NCBI GenBank assembly: GCA_964415175.1
Contig: CAYPYG010000004.1
Location: 62,001-126,000 of the forward strand
Source of the DNA: UBA2231 sp964415175
Lineage (GTDB): Bacteria > Elusimicrobiota > Elusimicrobia > Elusimicrobiales > UBA9959
Length of the DNA stretch: 64,000 nt
Direction: 5' to 3'
This document shows positions 1 to 7,911 of the stretch, piece after piece. The translations under genes and the position numbers were made by a program. Position 1 is the first letter of the stretch. Each line of letters begins with the position of its first letter. A model generated the notes under the pieces. That model worked only from the letters and a program-made list of their open reading frames with translations, was not told the origin of the DNA and did no database searches.

Positions 1-366
1 AAGGACCCCGTAAGACTTGGAGACCGTCTTTTCGGAGTCCATGAGCGGCTTGTAAGGGTACGAGTATCTTTTCACGAACTTCTCGGCCTTGCTGTCCTTG
101 TCGCCGACATTGACGCCCAGGAAAAGGACTTTATCCGCGCCGGGCCGCTTCATGAGCGCGGCGAGTTCCGGTATCTCTTCCTTGCAGGTCGAGCACCAGG
201 CCGCCCAGAAGTTGATCACTATGTAGCCTTTGCCCATGCTGTCCGACAGGCGGAACTCCTTGCCGTCCAGTCCCTTGAGCGAGAAGTCCTTCGCGGTGTC
301 GGTGGACGCCGCCATGCCTGGCGCCGTCAGCAGGACCAGCGCGAAAGCCGCTATCATCTTCTTCAT
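1..366 (-). CDS. TlpA/ResA-like thioredoxin-fold protein (3' end outside window)
   Basis: A secreted or membrane-anchored thiol-disulfide protein, cut by the window edge after 122 codons. The start at 366 follows a GGAGG ribosome site. An N-terminal hydrophobic signal (residues 1-20) precedes a thioredoxin fold with the redox motif WAAWCSTC, Cys58 and Cys61, typical of TlpA/ResA reductases that act outside the cytoplasm. It lies 9 bp downstream of a CcdA/DsbD-like gene on the same strand, so electrons probably pass from the cytoplasm through that protein to this one. The substrate is inferred to be one of the cysteine-bearing proteins of the same operon, such as the DUF4266 lipoprotein. Confidence 0.85.
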   Translation of the reverse strand, partial: MKKMIAAFALVLLTAPGMAASTDTAKDFSLKGLDGKEFRLSDSMGKGYIVINFWAAWCSTCKEEIPELAALMKRPGADKVLFLGVNVGDKDSKAEKFVKRYSYPYKPLMDSEKTVSKSYGVL

Positions 367-375
367 AAACGCCTC

Positions 376-1053
376 CTAAGCCAGCGTGCCGGCCGTGTAG
401 ATGAAATATACGCCCGCGCCCATTATCAGGAACGCCAGGGCCTTCTTGACTTTTATCATCCAGGCGCCTGACTTGGGCATGACCGAACCGGCGAGGAAAC
501 CTATCACCAGCAGCATGCTGCTGAGACCCATGGAGAAAGAAAAGAGCAGCAGCCCGCCTGTGACCACCGCCTTCCGGGCCGCGACATAGATGAGCAGGCT
601 GCCCAGCACCGGGGCGGTGCACGGGGAGGCCACCATTCCCGAGGTCAGGCCCATGACGAAAGGCCCGATGACCGGCGATTCCTTGAGCGACTTGGGGGCC
701 AGTCCCGGCAGGTTGGGCATGGGTATGTAGTACCAGTCCATCATGCTGCCGCCGAGATAGAGCATGAGCAGGCCGAAGCCGAGATAGACCCAGGTATTGG
801 TCGTCAGCGACCCGAACAGGGACCCGGTCAGCGCGGCCGCCATGCCCAGCGCCGAATAGACCAGCGCCATGCCGATTATGTACGAGAGACTCGCTATGAA
901 GCGCTTCCACGGCCCGCCCTCGCGGGAGCCCAGGTAGCCGATGACTATCGGCAGTATCGGGTAGACGCAGGGGGTCAGCGAGGTCAGCAGCCCCGAGACA
1001 TAGACCCCGAGGAAAGTCATCAGCGATATCGATTCAAGGTTTACCTGCGGCAT
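376..1053 (-). CDS. CcdA/DsbD-family transmembrane electron carrier
   Basis: A 225-residue polytopic membrane protein with about six hydrophobic segments. It matches the DsbD beta/CcdA core: Cys29 in LTPCVYPILP and Cys145 in ASPCTAPVLG are the two redox cysteines that carry reducing power from cytoplasmic thioredoxin across the inner membrane. It lacks the N- and C-terminal periplasmic domains of full DsbD, so it needs a separate thioredoxin-like partner; the TlpA-like gene directly downstream is the obvious one. It overlaps the upstream apbE gene by 20 bp, which points to one operon. Family assignment is firm; the partner is inferred. Confidence 0.9.
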   Translation of the reverse strand: MPQVNLESISLMTFLGVYVSGLLTSLTPCVYPILPIVIGYLGSREGGPWKRFIASLSYIIGMALVYSALGMAAALTGSLFGSLTTNTWVYLGFGLLMLYLGGSMMDWYYIPMPNLPGLAPKSLKESPVIGPFVMGLTSGMVASPCTAPVLGSLLIYVAARKAVVTGGLLLFSFSMGLSSMLLVIGFLAGSVMPKSGAWMIKVKKALAFLIMGAGVYFIYTAGTLA

Positions 1054-1990
1054 AGATCCTCTCAGCCGGCGCCGTCCTGATATTGCAGCTCGTGACTTTT
1101 CCCGACGCCGAAATTATGAAGCCGGAGGCGTCGCGGCGGCGGTTCAGGAAAGCCGCGCCCTCCTCCGGGCCCAGGGCCATCACGGAGGTGGCGCAGGCGT
1201 TGGCCAGCGCGGCCGTCGAGGCCGTCACCGTGACGCTGGCTATGTCCGAACGGACGCGGCCGGTGCGCGCGTCGATGATGTGATGGTATTTCCTGCCTTC
1301 GTGGGTAAAAAAACGTTCATAGTCGCCGGAAGTCGCCACGCCGCCCGAGCTCAGTTCGAGCATGGCGGCGGACCTGCCGTCGGCGGCGAAAGGGTTCTTC
1401 ACGGCTACGCGCCAGGGGCGGGGGGCGCCCGGGGAGGAGGACAGGCGTATGTCGCCGGCGCCGTTGACGAAAAAGTTCTTCAGTCCCAGGTCGGTCAGGA
1501 CCCTGGCCGCCCTGTCCACGCCGTAGCCCTTGCCGATGGAGCCGAGACCGATGCGCATGCCCTTTTCCGGCAGGCGTATGGTCCCTTTCTCCCGGTCCGT
1601 CTCCACTTTCCAGTGGCCGACGGTCCGCAGCGCGGCGTCGATCGCCGCGTCGGAGGGGGGAATGCCGGTGCGGAAGGCCTCGCGCCAGAGAAGCCCGACG
1701 GAGGCGTAAGTGATGTCGAAGGCGCCGCCGGAATCGCGGCAGACGCCGAGAGCGAATTCGACCAGGTCGAAAAGCTCTTCGCTGACTTTGACGGGCGGCC
1801 CGCCCGCCGCGGCGTTGAGCCGCTCCAGCGGGCTGTCGCGCCAGTCGGTGATGAGGTCCTCCACCCGCGCGACCTCCTCATAGGCGGTAAGTATGGCGGC
1901 CTCGGCCGAGCCGGCCGGGCCGCCCGGCCAGGCGGTCATCTCGAAGGGGGAGCCCATAAGGGACCTTTTGACGACCACCGGGCTCGTCAT
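1034..1990 (-). CDS. apbE: ApbE-family FAD:protein FMN transferase
   Basis: A 318-residue ApbE protein, the enzyme that moves FMN from FAD onto a Ser or Thr of exported target proteins. Family marks include DITYASVGLLW, the glycine-rich GLGSIGKGYGVDRA, the FFVNGAGDIR segment, and the C-terminal HHIIDARTGRVRSD metal/FAD region. No clear signal peptide or lipobox is visible, unlike many ApbE proteins, so its compartment is uncertain. It starts 1 bp after the DUF3570 stop and overlaps the CcdA-like gene. No classical FMN-bind domain protein is present in the window, so its substrate may be one of the DUF proteins in this operon (inference). Confidence 0.9.
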   Translation of the reverse strand: MTSPVVVKRSLMGSPFEMTAWPGGPAGSAEAAILTAYEEVARVEDLITDWRDSPLERLNAAAGGPPVKVSEELFDLVEFALGVCRDSGGAFDITYASVGLLWREAFRTGIPPSDAAIDAALRTVGHWKVETDREKGTIRLPEKGMRIGLGSIGKGYGVDRAARVLTDLGLKNFFVNGAGDIRLSSSPGAPRPWRVAVKNPFAADGRSAAMLELSSGGVATSGDYERFFTHEGRKYHHIIDARTGRVRSDIASVTVTASTAALANACATSVMALGPEEGAAFLNRRRDASGFIISASGKVTSCNIRTAPAERIYAAGKP

Positions 1991-1991
1991 A

Positions 1992-3107
1992 CTAGAACTT
2001 CACCCCAAGGTTGAGCTGGGCGATCACGGCGTCGAGGTCGTTGGACCGGTCGTAGTAAAGCGCCGTGCCGCCCCAGGTCCAGTCGCCTCCCATCAGGCCT
2101 TCCCAGCGCTCCGGCGCGTAGCTGAACTGCACGCCGACCTCGTTGGCCGTGAACTTGTCGAGGTCCGAGTCCGAGGTCATATAGGTCCTGGCCCCGGAGA
2201 GGAAAGAGTCCTGGTAGTACTTGGCCTCGCTCTGGGAATGCAGGCGATAGAAGACCCGGTATAGTCCCTTCTCTTCCGCGAAGGATACCGCCAGCGCCGG
2301 CTCCAGCGTATGGGCTTTTATGTCCCAGCTGTCGGTGTAGTAGCGGTAGTCCAGGTGCAGCGCCAGGTTGTCCTTCAGGGACCGGACATAGCGGCCCGAG
2401 AGGGTGTATTTCTCGCGGGTGCCGGGCAGGACTTCTTCCACGCGCGTACCGGTATCGACCGTATTGCGCGTGCCCTCGAGGTAGCCGCTCTGCGAGGTGT
2501 AGCTGACCCCGGCCAGGACCATGTCCCGCTCGCTGAGCAACTGGGTCGCGCTCAGGTTGACGGAATCCGTTTTCTTATCCTGCCACTTACGGAAGGCTCC
2601 GGCCGATATGTCCCACGGTTTGGCCTGGTCGGCGTAGTGGAAGATCCCCGCCGAGAGCACGAAGTTCTCCTCGGCGAAGAAGCGCTGGACATTGACGCCG
2701 CCCGAGAGCGATTTGTACGAGAGCTCGGTCGAGAAGCCCAGCGTGGGGGTGAACATCCAATCGCCGACGCGCTTGGAGTAGCCGGCGTTCACCGCCTTGC
2801 GGTCCTGCCAGCCGCCCTCGGAGGCGCCGGTGCCGGTGTCGAAGGCCTTGTTGGAGGCGGAGCTGAGCAGGTCGTAGGCCACGCTGCCGAAGACGGCGGT
2901 CTTGCCGTCTATCTCGTGGTTGACGTAGAGTACCGGCTCGTATATCGTGAGGTCCTGGTCTCCGGTTCCGTCGTAGACCTGCCGGCCGCCTTTCCCGCCC
3001 TGGGACAAGTAGTTCAATACCAGGTCCAGGCTGGTGGCGGCGAGGGCGGAGGCCTCCAGGGCCGCCGCGAGGACGAATGAAAGAAGGATTTTTTTAATTG
3101 CAGCCAC
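1992..3107 (-). CDS. DUF3570 outer-membrane beta-barrel protein
   Basis: A 371-residue exported protein starting at GTG 3107 behind GGGAGG. Residues 1-25 form a signal peptide. The rest alternates short amphipathic strands rich in Tyr, Ser and Gly with aromatic ends (for example LHLDYRYYTDSWDI, LYRVFYRLHSQSEAKYY) and ends in Phe, as in a transmembrane beta-barrel. Sequence style and neighbours fit DUF3570. In my knowledge this family sits beside DUF4266, ApbE and TlpA-like genes in many Gram-negative genomes. Its biochemical role is not known to me. The first 14 bp overlap the DUF4266 gene. Confidence 0.8.
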   Translation of the reverse strand: MAAIKKILLSFVLAAALEASALAATSLDLVLNYLSQGGKGGRQVYDGTGDQDLTIYEPVLYVNHEIDGKTAVFGSVAYDLLSSASNKAFDTGTGASEGGWQDRKAVNAGYSKRVGDWMFTPTLGFSTELSYKSLSGGVNVQRFFAEENFVLSAGIFHYADQAKPWDISAGAFRKWQDKKTDSVNLSATQLLSERDMVLAGVSYTSQSGYLEGTRNTVDTGTRVEEVLPGTREKYTLSGRYVRSLKDNLALHLDYRYYTDSWDIKAHTLEPALAVSFAEEKGLYRVFYRLHSQSEAKYYQDSFLSGARTYMTSDSDLDKFTANEVGVQFSYAPERWEGLMGGDWTWGGTALYYDRSNDLDAVIAQLNLGVKF

Positions 3108-3312
3108 AACCGCCTCCCGCGCTCTGGTTAACTCCGCCCGAAGCGCCTTCGCGTATAGCGTGGAATTCGCTTACGAAGTTCTGCCGGTTGCCCATCGGCT
3201 CGAACTGCATTATCTGCTTCGACAGCGTGCCGCGGTCAACCTGGTTGACCCGCACACAGCCAGAGGCCGTGGCCGCGAGGGCGGCCAAAGCTATTATCCG
3301 GAAAATGTTCAT
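3094..3312 (-). CDS. DUF4266 small lipoprotein with GGGCGCN tail
   Basis: A 72-residue lipoprotein. I chose ATG 3312 because it follows AGGAGG and gives a clean signal peptide, MNIFRIIALAALAATASGC, with a lipobox at TASGC; an upstream in-frame extension to 3606 has no such support. The mature part is short and ends in Gly/Ser-rich sequence and the terminal GGGCGCN, typical of DUF4266 as I know it. It is first in the operon and overlaps the DUF3570 gene by 14 bp. The conserved cysteine tail suggests a metal site, a cross-link, or a modified small protein; none of these is shown by sequence alone. Confidence 0.8.
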   Translation of the reverse strand: MNIFRIIALAALAATASGCVRVNQVDRGTLSKQIMQFEPMGNRQNFVSEFHAIREGASGGVNQSAGGGCGCN

Positions 3313-3435
3313 CTGTCCTCCTGACCCCGGTATTGCGGACATCATACTATTTCTTGTCTTTTTTAGATGCGGCGCGGCTCGAAAAGTTTCAGCCCGGACG
3401 GCGCTAATATATGTATATCCCGCATAGTATTTTTG

Positions 3436-3441
3436 TATCAT
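3436..3441 (+). promoter_or_regulatory. Putative -10 box for the sodium symporter
   Basis: TATCAT lies 10 bp before the ATG at 3452. No good -35 hexamer is seen at the right distance, so support is only moderate. If real, the transcript would have almost no leader, as at other genes in this window. Confidence 0.35.
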
Positions 3442-3451
3442 AAGCACCATT

Positions 3452-4837
3452 ATGAACACGGACCCCTCCACTAATTGCTCCCCGGACGAGAGCCGCGGCT
3501 CCTGGGGCTCCAGCGTCGGTTTCATCCTCGCGGCGGCGGGCTCGGCGGTCGGCCTGGGCAATATCTGGGGCTTCCCCATGCAGGTCGGCAAAGGCGGCGG
3601 CGCCATCTTCGTGCTGCTCTACCTGGTCTGCGTGTTCGTCATCTGCTTTCCTATACTCATAGCCGAACTGGCCATAGGCCGGGCCGCGGCGCGCGACCCG
3701 ATAGGGGCCTTCCAGTGTCTCAAGCCCCGCACGCCCTGGTGGGTCGTGGGCGCGCTCGGCGTGGTGGCCGGCGTCGGCATACTTTCTTTCTACGCCGTGA
3801 TAGCCGGCTGGACGCTGGCCTATGTCTGGTACGCCGCGACCGGCGCGGCGGGAGCGGATCCCGGAGTTTTCTTCGGGGCCTTCGTCGCCGACGGAGCCAA
3901 GAACGTCTGGCTTTCTTTCGCCGTCCTCGTCATAACGGCCGGTATAATAGTCGGCGGAGTGCGGGAGGGCATCGAGAAGGCCTCCAAGATAATGATGCCC
4001 GCGCTTTTCATCCTGCTCGTGCTGCTGGGACTGCGCGCGCTGACGCTGCCCGGCGCGGCGGAAGGCCTCTCCTATTATCTCAAGCCCGATCTTTCGGAGA
4101 TAACGAATATCGCCGTCATAAACGCGGCGCTCGGCCAGGCCTTCTTTTCGCTGAGCCTGGGCATGGGCGCCATGATAACCTACGGCAGTTATCTTTCCAA
4201 GAGGACTATGATCGTAAAGTCCGCCGCCTGGGTGGCCGGCCTGGACACCATGGTGGCGCTGCTGGCCGGTTTCCTGATCTTCCCGGCCGGTTTCTCGCTG
4301 GCCGGCTTCAACCCGGCCGAGGGCGGCCCGGGCCTCATCTTCGCCGTGCTGCCCGCCCTTTTCGCGACGATGCCCGGCGGGGCGCTTTTCGGGGCCGCGT
4401 TCTTCGTCCTTCTTACGATAGCGGCGCTTACCAGCGCCATCTCCCTGCTCGAAGTGCCGACCGCCGTATTGGTGGACAGGGGCTTCTGCCGCCGCAGATC
4501 GGTGATGCTGCTGACCCTGTTCGTCACCGTCCTCGCGGTCCCGTCCGCGCTCTCGCAGGGAGCTTCCCCCTCGTTGTCGAAGTTGCCGGTATTCGGCATG
4601 GACTTCCTGACCCTGATGGCCGCTGTCTGGAACAACTGGGCCCTGCCGATAGGCGGCCTGCTCATCGCCGTATTCGCCGGCTGGGTCTGGGGCGCCGATA
4701 ATGTCATAACCGAACTGCGGGCGGAGGGGAATCCTTTTCCCTTCGCGCGGACCTGGTCTTTTCTCATAAAATATGTCTGCCCGGCCGCGATATTGTTCAT
4801 CATAATCATGACCGCCCGCGGCATGTTCGCGGGCTAG
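3452..4837 (+). CDS. Sodium-dependent neurotransmitter:sodium symporter (SNF) family transporter
   Basis: A 461-residue inner-membrane transporter with 11-12 hydrophobic helices. The first helix carries the family signature GSAVGLGNIWGFP, whose unwound centre binds sodium and substrate in LeuT-like proteins, followed by a GGGAIFVLLYLVCV segment and the ELAIGR motif. The substrate, most likely an amino acid, cannot be told from sequence. No Shine-Dalgarno precedes the ATG. A TATCAT -10-like box at 3436-3441 would start transcription a few bases before the start codon. It is divergent from the DUF4266 operon. Confidence 0.92.
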   Translation: MNTDPSTNCSPDESRGSWGSSVGFILAAAGSAVGLGNIWGFPMQVGKGGGAIFVLLYLVCVFVICFPILIAELAIGRAAARDPIGAFQCLKPRTPWWVVGALGVVAGVGILSFYAVIAGWTLAYVWYAATGAAGADPGVFFGAFVADGAKNVWLSFAVLVITAGIIVGGVREGIEKASKIMMPALFILLVLLGLRALTLPGAAEGLSYYLKPDLSEITNIAVINAALGQAFFSLSLGMGAMITYGSYLSKRTMIVKSAAWVAGLDTMVALLAGFLIFPAGFSLAGFNPAEGGPGLIFAVLPALFATMPGGALFGAAFFVLLTIAALTSAISLLEVPTAVLVDRGFCRRRSVMLLTLFVTVLAVPSALSQGASPSLSKLPVFGMDFLTLMAAVWNNWALPIGGLLIAVFAGWVWGADNVITELRAEGNPFPFARTWSFLIKYVCPAAILFIIIMTARGMFAG

Positions 4838-4906
4838 AGGCCGGCGCGGCCCCCGCCGGACTATTTGATAGAATATAACGACAGACTCCCAAGGAGGAAT
4901 TACACG

Positions 4907-5641
4907 ATGAAGAAGATACTTTTAGCCGCCTTCGCCCTGGCCCTGCTGGCCCCGGCCTTCGCGCAGGAGCTCAAGACCGAGGACGACAAGACCCTGTACT
5001 ACCTGGGCCGCATGGTCAGCCGCAACCTCAAGCAGTTCAACCTGACCCCCGAGGAGGGGAAGATGGTGGTCCTGGGCTTCTCCGAATCGCTGGAGGGCAA
5101 GGATTCCCGCGTGTCCGACGATTACGGACAGAAGATAGGCGAGTTCGTCTCCAAGAAGCAGGAAGCCATGGCCGCCGAGGAGAAGGCCAAGGCCAAGCCT
5201 TTCCTGGACAAGGCCGCCAAAGAGAAGGGCGCCAAAAAGACCAAGTCCGGGCTCATATACAAGGAGACCAAAAAGGGCAAGGGCGCTTCCCCCAAGGCCG
5301 ACGATATGGTGAAAGTCCACTACCACGGCACCTTCACCGACGGCAAGGTTTTCGATTCTTCCGTAGAGCGCAAGCAGCCCGCGGAGTTCCCGCTGGGCGC
5401 GGTCATCCCCTGCTGGACCGAGGGCGTGCAGATGATGAAGGTGGGCGGCAAAGCCACCCTGACCTGTCCCTCCGACATCGCTTACGGCGACGAGGGCAGG
5501 CCTCCTTTCATCCCCGGCGGCGCCACGCTGATCTTCGAGGTCGAACTGCTCGACATCGTTAAGCCCGAGAAGCCCGAGGCCGCGCCGGCCCCCGCCAAAA
5601 AGGCGGAACCCGCGCAGGAAAAGAAAGAAGAGAAGAAGTAA
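4907..5641 (+). CDS. FKBP-type peptidyl-prolyl cis-trans isomerase, exported
   Basis: A 244-residue periplasmic folding helper. Start 4907 follows AAGGAGG and gives a signal peptide (MKKILLAAFALALLAPAFAQ). Residues about 20-100 resemble the FkpA/Mip N-terminal helical dimerisation domain. The C-terminal catalytic FKBP domain shows VKVHYHGTFTDGKVFDSS, FPLGAVIPCWTEGVQMM and IAYGDEGRPPFIPGGATL. The last 25 residues are a Pro/Ala/Lys/Glu-rich tail beyond the fold. Transcription ends at the strong hairpin just downstream. A weak TAGAAT -10 box lies at 4869-4874. Confidence 0.93.
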   Translation: MKKILLAAFALALLAPAFAQELKTEDDKTLYYLGRMVSRNLKQFNLTPEEGKMVVLGFSESLEGKDSRVSDDYGQKIGEFVSKKQEAMAAEEKAKAKPFLDKAAKEKGAKKTKSGLIYKETKKGKGASPKADDMVKVHYHGTFTDGKVFDSSVERKQPAEFPLGAVIPCWTEGVQMMKVGGKATLTCPSDIAYGDEGRPPFIPGGATLIFEVELLDIVKPEKPEAAPAPAKKAEPAQEKKEEKK

Positions 5642-5659
5642 TCGCGCGGGTCGTTAACG

Positions 5660-5698
5660 AAAAAGGCCGTCCGCCTGAAAGCGGACGGCCTTTTTTTT
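5660..5698. terminator. Bidirectional intrinsic terminator between FKBP and terC
   Basis: The stem GGCCGTCCGC / GCGGACGGCC (5665-5674 with 5681-5690, loop CTGAAA) has an A-run before it and an eight-T run after it. It can therefore stop transcripts of both converging genes. Confidence 0.92.
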
Positions 5699-5712
5699 AG
5701 GTCCGGGGCCGG

Positions 5713-6651
5713 CTATTTTTTGCTGGGGAGAGGCTTGGGCGCCGGCGGGGGTGGCAGCAGCAGGGAGAAGAGTATGGACAGGCCGAGTATGCCCAGCACC
5801 ACGCCGAGCGAGAAAAGCGCCGGTATATGGTAGACGCCGGAGAGCATCATCTTCACGCCGACGTAGAACAGGACCACGGAGATGCCGACCTTGAGGAACC
5901 TGAAATAGTCCATTATGGAGGCCAGCAGGAAGTAGAGCGAGCGCAACCCGACCACAGCGAAGACGTTCGAGGTGTAGACGATGAACGGCTCGCGGGAGAT
6001 GGCGAGTATGGCCGGGATGGAGTCGACGGCGAAGATGAGGTCGGTGGTCTCCACCACGACCAGCGTGGCGAAGAGGGGCGTCGCGTGCCAGACCTCCTTC
6101 TTGACGAAGAAATTGCCGTGGTTCAGGTCCTTGTCGAACGGGATGAACTTCTCCAGGAAATGAAGGACGGGGTTCCTGCCCGGGTCGAGCTGCTCGTCCT
6201 TCTGCATTATCAGCTTCACGGCGGTGACTATCAGTATCAGGCCGAAGACGTAGATGATCCAGTGGAAGGCGTTTATCAGGCCGACGCCGACGAAGATGAG
6301 GACGAGACGCATGAGGACGGCGCCGAGTATGCCCCAGGTCAGGATCTTGGGCTGGTAGCGCTTGGGCACGGCGAAATAATTGAAGATTATAAGGAAGACG
6401 AACATGTTGTCCATCGAGAGCGAGTATTCGATGACGTAGCCCGTGAAGAACTCGACCATCCGTTCGCGCCCCAGCATATGGCCCGTCAGCAGGCCGAACA
6501 GCAGCGCCACGGTTATCCAGAAGGCGACGAGTTTCAGCGATTCGCGGGTGCCTATCTCGTGGGCCCGGCCCGCCGAGAGCTTTATGTCGGCGATGAAGAG
6601 CGAGGAGGCGGTGACGGCGAAGACCAGCCACATTATAGTCAGGTTGTCCAT
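5713..6651 (-). CDS. TerC-family integral membrane protein
   Basis: A 312-residue membrane protein with about nine hydrophobic helices. TerC/Alx marks are GYVIEYSLSMDNMFVFLIIF in the first half and VVETTDLIFAVDSIPAILAI in the second, each holding the acidic residues thought to bind metal ions. Family members are linked to manganese export, tellurite resistance and cation supply to exported enzymes; the exact role here is not determined. A Pro-rich tail ends the protein. The start at 6651 has no Shine-Dalgarno; a perfect TATAAT at 6661-6666 lies 9 bp upstream. Confidence 0.92.
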   Translation of the reverse strand: MDNLTIMWLVFAVTASSLFIADIKLSAGRAHEIGTRESLKLVAFWITVALLFGLLTGHMLGRERMVEFFTGYVIEYSLSMDNMFVFLIIFNYFAVPKRYQPKILTWGILGAVLMRLVLIFVGVGLINAFHWIIYVFGLILIVTAVKLIMQKDEQLDPGRNPVLHFLEKFIPFDKDLNHGNFFVKKEVWHATPLFATLVVVETTDLIFAVDSIPAILAISREPFIVYTSNVFAVVGLRSLYFLLASIMDYFRFLKVGISVVLFYVGVKMMLSGVYHIPALFSLGVVLGILGLSILFSLLLPPPPAPKPLPSKK

Positions 6652-6660
6652 AATACGGAG

Positions 6661-6666
6661 ATTATA
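6661..6666 (-). promoter_or_regulatory. -10 box for terC (near-leaderless)
   Basis: Perfect TATAAT on the minus strand, ending 9 bp before the terC ATG. The -35 region is poor. There is no ribosome site between this box and the start codon. Confidence 0.45.
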
Positions 6667-6700
6667 CCTTTTCCCGCGGGTGCCGCCGGGAAGCGCCGTC

Positions 6701-6729
6701 TTGAACGGACGGTAAAATTTGACTACAAT
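6701..6729 (+). promoter_or_regulatory. Sigma70-type promoter for the P-loop gene
   Basis: TTGAAC (6701-6706), a 17-bp spacer and TACAAT (6724-6729) form a near-consensus promoter. The predicted start near 6736 leaves a leader of about 20 nt carrying AGGAGG (6748-6753) ahead of ATG 6757. Confidence 0.75.
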
Positions 6730-6756
6730 AGCACGAAAGTAAAGTTAGGAGGAGAA

Positions 6757-7728
6757 ATGGAAAAGACCCTGGATATAGTGCTGCTCCTGGCGCTCCCCGC
6801 CTCGGGCAAGTCGGAAGTACGCCGCTACCTGGCCAATGTGCCGGAGGCGTCGCTGCGCCGCGACTTCCATATCGGAGAGACCCTGCAGATAGACGATTTC
6901 CCCTATGTGCACCTGATGCGCCGCATCGACGACGAACTGGCCGCGCTGGGCAAGGAGCGCGTCTTCTTCAAGTCCGGAGACAAACCCTTCAAGAACCCCA
7001 AGGACTGGGGCACGCTGATACACCTGATAAACGAGGACTACGCCGATCTGATGGCGAAGAAGGTCTCCAATCCCGCCTCAGCCGGCCTCTTCATCATGGA
7101 GCGCATCGAGAAGGCCGCCGAACTCGCGGATATCGATTACCGTCTCAACGACCTGGACAAGGCCGTCAAGGACGCCGTCGCCGGCAAGATAGAGAAGGAG
7201 TGCCGCAAACTGCTCGACGAGAAGCACGCCGCCTATCCCGCCTCCTTCGAAGGGAAGACCATAGTGATGGAGGCGGCCCGCGGCGGCGCGCACGGCTCAG
7301 CGATGCCGCTGCAGGCCCCTTTCGGCTACAAATACTCGCTCGCCCAGCTCTCGCCCGAGATCCTCAAGCGCGCGGTCATACTCTATGTCTGGGTGACGCC
7401 GGAGGAGAGCCGCCGCAAGAACGCCGCCCGCACAGACCCCAACGACCCCGGCTCCATCCTGCACCACGGGGTGCCGATAGACGTGATGATGGGCGATTAC
7501 GGCTGCGACGACATGGACTGGCTGGAGAAGAACTCGGACAAGCCGGGCACGATAGCCATCGAGGCGCACGGTTCGGTCTACCATCTGCCGATAGGGCGCT
7601 TCGACAACCGGGTCGACAAGACCAGCTTCCTCCGCGAGGAGAAGGCCAAGTGGGCAAAGCAGGACGTGGCCGGCGTGCACGAGGGCATACGCTCCGCGCT
7701 GGACAAGGTCTTCAGGATGCAGCACTGA
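6757..7728 (+). CDS. P-loop kinase-like protein of unknown function
   Basis: A 323-residue cytoplasmic protein. Start 6757 is fixed by AGGAGG and the promoter just upstream; a longer in-frame extension runs antisense through terC and is not real. Near the N-terminus, LLLALPASGKSEVRRYL is a Walker A-like loop (residues about 12-19) in the style of small-molecule kinases. Later segments KTIVMEAARGGAHGSAMPL and AVILYVWVTPEESRRKNAAR, with basic residues, could form a lid. I cannot name the substrate or a known family. It is a single-gene unit between its own promoter and terminator. Confidence 0.75.
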   Translation: MEKTLDIVLLLALPASGKSEVRRYLANVPEASLRRDFHIGETLQIDDFPYVHLMRRIDDELAALGKERVFFKSGDKPFKNPKDWGTLIHLINEDYADLMAKKVSNPASAGLFIMERIEKAAELADIDYRLNDLDKAVKDAVAGKIEKECRKLLDEKHAAYPASFEGKTIVMEAARGGAHGSAMPLQAPFGYKYSLAQLSPEILKRAVILYVWVTPEESRRKNAARTDPNDPGSILHHGVPIDVMMGDYGCDDMDWLEKNSDKPGTIAIEAHGSVYHLPIGRFDNRVDKTSFLREEKAKWAKQDVAGVHEGIRSALDKVFRMQH

Positions 7729-7743
7729 CGGACTTCTCCGTCC

Positions 7744-7783
7744 AAAAAGCCGCTCCTTCTCGAAGAGGGAGCGGCTTTTTTTT
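7744..7783 (+). terminator. Intrinsic terminator of the P-loop gene
   Basis: Stem GCCGCTCC (7749-7756) pairs with GGAGCGGC (7768-7775) across an 11-nt loop, followed by eight T residues and preceded by five A residues. Confidence 0.93.
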
Positions 7784-7802
7784 ACGGAAGCCGGCGGCCC
7801 TT

Positions 7803-7831
7803 TTGTGTTTTGCCGCCAATTACTATATAAT
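7803..7831 (+). promoter_or_regulatory. Promoter of tRNA-Thr
   Basis: TTGTGT (7803-7808), a 17-bp spacer and perfect TATAAT (7826-7831). Transcription would begin within 1-2 nt of the mature tRNA 5' end at 7840. Confidence 0.75.
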
Positions 7832-7839
7832 TATAACGC

Positions 7840-7911
7840 GCCGAGGTAGCTCAACGGTAGAGCATTCGCTTCGTAAGCGACAGGTTGTGGGTTCAAATCC
7901 CATCCTCGGCT
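7840..7911 (+). tRNA. tRNA-Thr (anticodon CGT)
   Basis: A 72-nt cloverleaf. Acceptor GCCGAGG (7840-7846) pairs with CCTCGGC (7904-7910). The D arm is GCTC/GAGC. The anticodon stem TTCGC/GCGAC has a T-C mismatch at its outer end, loop TTCGTAA and anticodon CGT at 7872-7874. The T arm is GTGGG/CCCAT with loop TTCAAAT. The discriminator is T, and CCA is not encoded. The anticodon reads ACG codons. Confidence 0.93.

Noticed and set aside
5827..6756. A long plus-strand extension upstream of the P-loop gene
   Set aside because: It runs antisense through terC, and a consensus promoter plus AGGAGG site mark the true start at 6757.
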